This document shows positions 57,556 through 64,000 of a stretch of 64,000 nt of DNA, in pieces. The position numbers and the translations under genes are program-made. The notes beneath the pieces were generated by a model, which worked only from the letters and a program-made list of their open reading frames with translations, was not told where the DNA came from and did no database searches. The stretch lies in NCBI GenBank assembly GCA_024349245.1, contig JALDNG010000006.1, positions 3,089,501 through 3,153,500 of the forward strand. The letters are read 5' to 3'. This DNA is from Neodontobutis hainanensis. Lineage: Eukaryota; Chordata; Actinopteri; Gobiiformes; Odontobutidae. Within the stretch, counting starts at the first letter, position 1; the number at the start of each line of letters is the position of its first letter.

Positions 57556-57877
57556 GTTTGTTTGGTACGACAGTTAATTTCAACCGGGTTTCACATCCCT
57601 CTAAAAGTCCTTAAACAACATAAATGTGTTTAATATAAATAAACCTAAATTATTGTGTAAATAAATATATATATATATAGTTAATATTTTTTTAAACATA
57701 GTTGTAGCTTAATAAATAATATTCTTCATTAAGAAACTAAACATATTGTCACGTTTCTTACCGGACGACTGTTCAGCATGGACAGGATGTACCTATCTTG
57801 CTAACTTACGCTACATCTCGACCAAACACAAGCTTCGTTGGTTGCAAATAAAAGCTGACGCTTCAACCACCACGAGT
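57556..57877. promoter_or_regulatory. Divergent slc4a1ap/supt7l promoter and supt7l first exon
   Basis: The kanadaptin start codon (57555) and the probable non-coding first exon of supt7l (about 57780-57877, ending at a GTGAGT donor) leave only about 200-250 bp for a shared promoter. The inferred supt7l 5'UTR intron is 57878-58244. The same head-to-head arrangement exists in mammals. No TATA box is apparent, and the central part is AT-rich. Confidence 0.55.
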
Positions 57878-58264
57878 GTGAGTTTTTGACCTACTTTGAA
57901 ATATAAATTTGGTAGTATTATTAGTACATATGTTTGCAATTGTTTAGCTAAGCAGTTGTGATTCCAAAACAATCTTTTCCATGGCAGGTTTTGATTTCTG
58001 ATCTATGTATAGCCTATAAATGTGCCCATGTATCCTTTTTACCTAATGGCATAGAGGAATAGATTACCTTCAACAGCGTTTTCTCTCACTTTTCTTTTCT
58101 CGTTTTTCCTCTCTCCCAATAATGTTTTAGCCAGGCATTAATCACTTTTTGATGTAATCCCTTCAGAAAAATTAGAAACAGACAAAGAAAATAGATATAC
58201 TATGGTTGAAATAAATGTTCTAATTTACACTTTAACTTTTACAGTTTGTGTCTGGCGCCTCATC

Positions 58265-58902
58265 ATGATGCGTTACTGGGGTGAGATCCCTGGCCCTGCT
58301 GGTGCTCCACCCAGCCGCAGCTCCTTTGACTTACTCCAGCGTGAGTTTCGCTCTGTGGAGATGCAGGATCCTCCTTTGCACCAGCCATCAGCGCAGCGTC
58401 CGCGTCCCACCACAATGCTGGACATCCCATCTGAGCCTTGCAGCCTCACAATCCACACAGTGCAGCTGTGTCAGCACACTCGACGCCTACGTGGACTTTT
58501 GGCATTAGCCCAAGCACAGGCTGCAGGCCAAAGCTCATCTTCATCTGAAGGTGGCAGGTTAGAGGATGCAGACACACACCTTCCTCTGCGGGCCCCTACT
58601 CCTCCTACAATACCAGACGACCTTCTCCCTACAGACAGCAAAGCCCCTCAACAGCCTTTTCACCTTCGACACAGCGATCCTGAAAGTGACTTCTTCAAGT
58701 AAGGCATATTTGTTTTCCCCTTGTTGCTTTGCATTGTCATCTTTCCTTAATTAATCCAAGTTTAATCTTGAACAAGCTTTACGAACATAGTCCTTGAGAT
58801 TCACACATTTTTCTCTAGTGCCTCAAGAAATGGTGAAAGAACACTATGCACTTTAAAAAAAAAGAAGAAAGCAGTAAAAGCCAGACAGAATTAGAATTTA
58901 TT

Positions 58903-58955
<53 letters not shown>

Positions 58956-60828
58956 AGACACATCCACATGAATGTAAACATGCAAGATTGACTCCTCAGC
59001 CATCTGTTGTCCCAACATTCACACACATTCATACACCAGTGCTGTGTCACTGGAGGAGAGAAGGGTTAAGTGTCTTGCCCAAAGACACACCAACATGTGG
59101 GGAGAGCGGGAATCAAACCGCCAACCTTCTGGCTATAGGACGACTGCTCTTGTCATATTATTCTATAGGGCTAAACACGTATATTATAGAATATAATATA
59201 TACTCTATTTTATATATTCATTGATTGACTAACCACAAAAACTGCTACGCCAACAATGTGTGAATTAATCTTTGAGGTAGCATCTTTAACGCCAATAAGA
59301 AAATATGTTTTTGTAGCACACAATTCAGTGTCTCACTTGCTTCACTTTGCTAAATGTTATTACCGCTTCCTTCACAGGGGTAAAGGTGAACCTGTCATAG
59401 AGCTGAGTTGGCCATCCTGCAGACAGCTCCTCTATCAGTCAGTGGCCACGGTCCTGGCCCATGCTGGTTTTGAGTCAGCCCAGGAGAGTGTACTAGAAAC
59501 GCTCACAGACCTGGTTCATGAGCATTACCTGCGGCTCACTCGGCTGCTGCGTGTGGCAGTGGACAGAGAGGCACGACTGGGTGCCACTGCTTTCCCTGAC
59601 GTCATGGAGCAAGTTTTTCATGAAGTGGGTATTGGCAGTGTGCTTGCTCTGCAGCGTTTCTGGCAAGTGCGCATAAAAGACTATCACAGCTACATGCTAC
59701 AGGTGAGAAATTGGTGTGACATTTTCCCGTCTATGATATTTTTTTAGACTCTAGTTGTTAAATTGTGTATGATTGATTTACCATTAGACTTTAGAAATGC
59801 TTTTAAACTGTTCACTCTTTAAATTCTCGATTGACTTTCAGACATCTATGTTCAGAGCAGTAACCATGTGTGATTATGTATCTAAAACTAATAATATTGT
59901 ACATACTGTATGTAGCTTATGTATAATTTCTTACACAACATTACCCTCTCCCAGGTGAGCAAAGACCTAACAGAGGAATACGAGCATCTGGTGAACCCTG
60001 AGAAAGCTTTGGAGGACTCTAAACCCCCCAGGATCAAGGAGGAGCCTATGAGTGACATCTCATTCCCTGTGAGTGAAGAGCCTGAGGCTGACCTGGCGTC
60101 TGGAGACCAGACTCTGCCCATGGGGGTGCTGGGACCACATGGTGAAAGGCTCACATCAGGCCTGGATGGTGACCAGTCTCCTCACACTGGTAAGACACAT
60201 TAAACATATAAACATAACATCACTTTATGTGGAATTATTGCTAAAATGTGTAATTTGGTAAGTGCACACAGCATTGTATCATCTCACATTTTACTAGGAA
60301 GTTCATTTTGGTCAAAGTGCTTTATTAAGAATTTGTAAGCATTACAAAAATGTTACAAACAAACCAAAAAATCTTTGCCTTTTTTAAAAATAAATAAGGC
60401 AAATAATTAAACATTTAAATATGAAGCAATTACTTGTGGTATAATTTAAGGGTGGTATCAGTGAGTATCTAAATTATTTAAAAACGTAAAAAAAAAAGCA
60501 AAGCAAAAACGTGACTTCTCTTTCTGTCTAAAAAGGTGGAGGCGCTGCCAACAATTCCCCGCTTTGGCCGCAAGTAAAAATAGAGCCCCATGATGCCGAC
60601 GAGGGCCAAGGAGCTAGTCACCACCACCATCACCACCACAGCGTCCTTGGGGGAGATGTGTTTGAGGAAGGGGGGCCCATGTCCACTATGAGTGAGTCAG
60701 GGGGAGCCATGGCTCCATCTCCTGGGGGCGCTGTGTCAGATGGGAGCTATGGGTCACATTCACCAGATTCACTCATGGGACCATCGCCCGTCTTCAACCA
60801 GAGGCCCAAGAAACGGAGGAAGATGTGA
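58265..60828 (+). CDS. supt7l: SUPT7L (STAF65-gamma), complete, 4 coding exons
   Basis: Coding exons are 58265-58698, 59378-59702, 59955-60189 and 60536-60828 (stop). Phases agree, giving 428 residues against about 414 in human. The product is the SPT7-like subunit of the SAGA/STAGA histone acetyltransferase coactivator in the nucleus. The N-terminus (MMRYWGEIPG; FDLLQREFRSVEMQDPPLHQ; TMLDIPSEPCSLTIHTVQL) is highly conserved. Exon 2 encodes the histone-fold (bromodomain-associated) region at about 153-228, with PDVMEQVFHEVGIGSVLALQ just after it. Two SUMO-type motifs are visible, IKEE (280-283) and VKIE (345-348). The C-terminus has a seven-histidine run (360-366), SDGSYGSHSPDSLMGPSPVF, and a basic KKRRKM end that may act as a nuclear localisation signal. 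Start choice: two adjacent ATGs (58265, 58268) lie 20 nt after an acceptor; the first is used here. The reading just upstream (WRLIM) is 5'UTR. Confidence 0.96.
58907..58953. repeat. (TA)n microsatellite in supt7l intron 1
   Basis: About 23 TA units lie directly upstream of the SINE copy at 59018. Confidence 0.95.
59018..59150 (-). mobile_element. tRNA-derived SINE, 3'-truncated
   Basis: Read on the minus strand it has AGAAGGTTGGCGGTTTGATT (B-box region), CCCGCTCTCCCCACATG and TCTTTGGGCAAGACACTTAA, nearly identical in order and sequence to the plus-strand copy at 24836. The 3' tail with the AAAAGCGTCTGCTAAATGA block is missing. Confidence 0.75.
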
Positions 60829-61047
60829 GGTTTTTGCCAAAAGAAGCTCTTCCTTTCAAGGAAAAATGGTGGACACTGAGATGGGCGATGCACAGCTGTG
60901 TTGGGCAGGACTTTCAACTGTTGTGTATAATACTGACTGCAAAGAAAAAGGCTTTTGTAGTTTTTCTAATTTGTGTTAATTAGTAATTACCCCAAAATAA
61001 CATAAATAGTGAGTTTTGTAATTTGTGTTAATTAGCTTTATTGCCAG

Positions 61048-61053
61048 AATAAA
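61048..61053 (+). terminator. supt7l polyadenylation signal
   Basis: AATAAA lies 220 nt after the stop codon and is followed by a T-rich tract, giving a short 3'UTR. Confidence 0.7.
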
Positions 61054-61299
61054 CCTCTTTTCAAGTTTCTTTATATATTTCTAGAAATGATAGACAATTA
61101 GCTTAATGAATCGAAGAACAAGGAAATCTGAACGGTTTAGAGGAAAATTGTTTAGTTAAACAGCTTAATAGTTCAGTAAACAGCTTTTTTCCCTCTAGCT
61201 ATTAACTTTCCTTCTACTCAAATACTAATTAAATCTTGTCCCATTTATTCATATCAAAAACACGGCAACAACAAATCAACCTAGTTCATATTATGATGC

Positions 61300-62960
61300 A
61301 TTTTAAGCTGCTTTGTTTTTCCCCCACTGTCGATTACATGTAACCGACAGCATAACAGCACACACACCTGCCAACCTGAAGCTGCTCCACCAAATCAGCA
61401 TCTGTTTCATTAATGAGACAAAGCTGTGAATGCAACACCAGAGGCAATTATAGCTTGGCTGTGTGCACCATGAAGGCGACATCAATCCAGCCTAAATGGC
61501 AAATTAATTATGGCATGCATAGTCTTGCATGCAGAATGAACAGGTCTCTTTGAATGCATGTGATTTTCTTTTGTGTAGGGCTATTGCATTTCTACAATCA
61601 GGCAGGTAATTGCCTACGCACATGAGAAGTGCCGGTCGGGGTCATGTGTATTGATATTCAGTTAGTTGCATTGATAGTTAACTAATGCATTTTGCTATGC
61701 ACAGTGAAAACCGTGTAAGACAAATTGGTTCACAGAGAATTAGCTCACACAGAATTCTGAAAAGCTTCTATGTCCATGCGCTAAACTGCACCTGGCTTGA
61801 ACAGTGAAGGTACAGTATTTGTTCTTAAAACACCACAGTTGTGTAAAAAGAAAATCTCAAAGTGAAAATAAAACAACAACCCTACGTCCCTAAACCCCTT
61901 TCTAATGTCATAACCCTGCGGGTGGTTATGTTATGGTCTTTGTGGTTTCTCCTTGAGCTCATTTTACCTCCACAAGGCACCTGCCCGGGGGAAATGCAGC
62001 CATTTTAAGGTAGTTTGTTAACTTGTCAAAAAAGTGCTCCAGGGAAGTTGGGGAAAGTTAGAGGTTGGTTTTGCACCACTTAATGGCATTGATTGGTGAG
62101 ATGCAGGTGCTGCTGTAACAGTGGCTTATGTCCCTGTATAACCAGTTTAAATTACATTTTTAACCTACACATGTTCACAAACACATGTTCAACATCACTG
62201 TTCCTTTTGGCTCAAATGCTTTTCTTCATGTATGACCAGCAGCTCAACACTTAGCATGTGTTCTCTATGATGTCAACCTTAGGTCTTTTAGTGCTGTTAC
62301 AGTATGCCTTACTTTTAGTCAGATTGGTGACCTTTGGCGATAAATGCACTGACCTCACATTAATTAAACAGCTGCAAAGTTGCAAAGCCCAAAGCAGATG
62401 TTTTTGGAATCTTTATCGCTCATACATGGTTATTTTTAAAGCACAGCCTTATTAGGTTTGTGTCGTGCCAATGTGACCCCTCCGTTTGTCAGCAGCGGCT
62501 GAGTTGCAATACACTGGGGAGAAAAGGTGTAATTACAAAAATGTCAAGATGTTTTTTTGAGCAGGGGTCTAGTATAGGGCTGGAGCACAGGGAGCGCAGA
62601 GAGAAAAGGACCCAAGAAATGATTAATTACCTTCCTACGTGCAGAGCCATTAATTTAGCATGGAATTTAATCTCTTCAGCCAAGTTTGTGAGCAGAATGA
62701 GAATACGTTTATTTTTTTTACACAATGGGCCTGGATGGTCCTTCAGGGTCGCCCAATTGTCTGTTTGTAGCACTTGAAAATGAGACAGCCATTCCAGAGC
62801 AATGTCATCAAAGGATTCAATTTGAGTTCTGTAATTGTAAAAAAGAAGATGACGGTCTACCTGTGATAGACACAATAATGAATAATGAGACAAGATGATC
62901 ATGTGAGCAGAAAGATAGTCACACATATGGGGTCCTTGTGTGCTGCACATGCTAGTTACA
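61300..62960. promoter_or_regulatory. Cluster of candidate conserved elements 3' of supt7l
   Basis: Over 1.6 kb the sequence is complex and rich in homeodomain-type TAAT cores, such as CATTAATGAG (about 61410), AAATTAATTATGGCATGCAT (about 61501), ATGATTAATTACC (about 62618) and CCATTAATTTAGC (about 62648), mixed with E-boxes such as CAGCTG. Frames here lack splice borders and protein resemblance. This resembles a developmental enhancer cluster, but conservation could not be tested and the target gene, if any, is unknown. Confidence 0.35.
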
Positions 62961-64000
62961 GCCTCACTGCACTGCAGAGATGAGAGCATTGATTGCATAT
63001 TGACAGTACAAGGGTGCTCTACTGAAAAATGTAGACTGAATCAAGACTAGTCTCATCAGACTATTATGGGGCAATATTAAACCTACTTTAGCATTCAGTT
63101 GTGACATTATAAACCTTTTGTTAACTTTATTCTTATTTTTATACATTTTTAATTGGTAATTGTTCTGTAGGAAGTATTAAGTTTAAAATAATTAATAGTA
63201 TATGATATCACACCAACCAAGTAAAACTGGTCAACACTTCTACATACCATACATTGATCATGGCTGGCAGGAGGAATAAACGTCAAATAAAAAAGCAGTA
63301 TTTACACATTTCATCAGTGAGATCAAAATATGAGCACCGGTTTTCAGCCCATTTCAATGTACGCTGTACTTTTATATGTAACAAAAATCCATTATTGCCA
63401 CATTATTGCCACACACAGCAACTCAGTTTCACAAGAATCAATATGAACTGATCAAAACTAAAATGATAATTGATAATTTGGTACACAACTTCTTTTAACA
63501 AGCCATTTATTCATTTAGCCACTGGAGGGCAGTGTTGTGCCATATAGTAATCTTTGAGATTCTTTTCAAATCAGAGGATTACTGATTCTTGTGGTCACCA
63601 AAGGGACCTGGGCACTCCCAAGCCTTGTGAGCCAGACAGAGCTTTATGGCATTAAAATGCTTCAGCACCGTGTCAATGTTAACAGATAAATACATTTCCA
63701 GCGTCAAGGTTGTTAGTCTGTGTGCCACTTTGGTTTTTCTAATTTTCCAGTATTCCTATCCAAAAATACACCACTCATCCTTTTTTGTTGTTGTTGTTGC
63801 AGGAATATGCAGCACATAATCAGACATGTCCCTCATCAGGATAGGGAACATTTCTGCAAGTCTGCCATCAATCAGGATTTGCACATGTCCGTTTGGGATG
63901 TTAAAGTGTGTTTGCTTTACTCAAATGTGCACCTACACATGAGCTAATCTTAATAGCATAATAGTTTGTCTGTGGTGGCAGCCAGTTGTTGTGGTAAGTT
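62961..64000. other. Right-edge non-coding sequence
   Basis: No gene is seen. It is AT-rich except for a CTCF-like motif at 63518-63534. A short plus-strand frame at the end (63720-63947) has no supporting features. Confidence 0.5.
63518..63534 (+). promoter_or_regulatory. CTCF-like motif
   Basis: GCCACTGGAGGGCAGTG contains CCACTGGAGGGCAG, a good match to the CTCF core and the best in the window. Occupancy is unknown. Confidence 0.4.

Overview
The window is vertebrate nuclear DNA, almost certainly from a ray-finned (teleost) fish. Every confident gene is split by GT-AG introns. The introns are AT-rich and carry long dinucleotide microsatellites, and the interspersed repeats are fish-type: tRNA-derived SINE copies and a short hAT-type terminal-inverted-repeat element. 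I cannot name the species. There is no bacterial, viral or plasmid content, and most short open frames are chance frames in introns.

Five genes are recognised by translating and joining exons. From left to right they are the 5' part of babam2 (minus; continues off the left edge), rbks (plus, complete, 8 coding exons), mrpl33 (minus, complete, 4 coding exons), slc4a1ap/kanadaptin (minus, complete, 14 coding exons) and supt7l (plus, complete, 4 coding exons). A sixth gene (plus, 37402-50541) has five coding exons that join in frame into 280 residues, but I do not recognise its product. Order and relative orientation of the five known genes match the human 2p23 block as I remember it (BABAM2, RBKS, MRPL33, SLC4A1AP, SUPT7L). 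The unidentified gene lies between mrpl33 and slc4a1ap, where I recall no human coding gene.

Layout: 1-6.2 kb babam2 exons and introns; 6.2-8.3 kb divergent babam2/rbks spacer; 8.3-26.7 kb rbks with long introns; 26.7-27.9 kb mrpl33, tail to tail with rbks; 27.9-36.9 kb gene desert; 36.9-51.6 kb the unidentified gene; 53.0-57.6 kb slc4a1ap; 57.6-58.2 kb shared divergent promoter; 58.2-61.1 kb supt7l; 61.1-64 kb non-coding. The genes do unrelated housekeeping jobs: ubiquitin and DNA-damage scaffolding, ribose phosphorylation, mitochondrial translation, an FHA-domain RNA-associated protein, and a SAGA/STAGA coactivator subunit. They are neighbours by synteny, not members of one pathway.

The non-coding part may hold the most interesting signal. 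Several introns and the 3' flank contain islands of high-complexity, GC-balanced or homeodomain-site-rich sequence that look like conserved regulatory elements. There are also three notable foldbacks (about 10.0-10.2 kb, 23.6 kb and 33.0 kb) and scattered CTCF-like motifs. These were judged by eye without alignment and carry low confidence.
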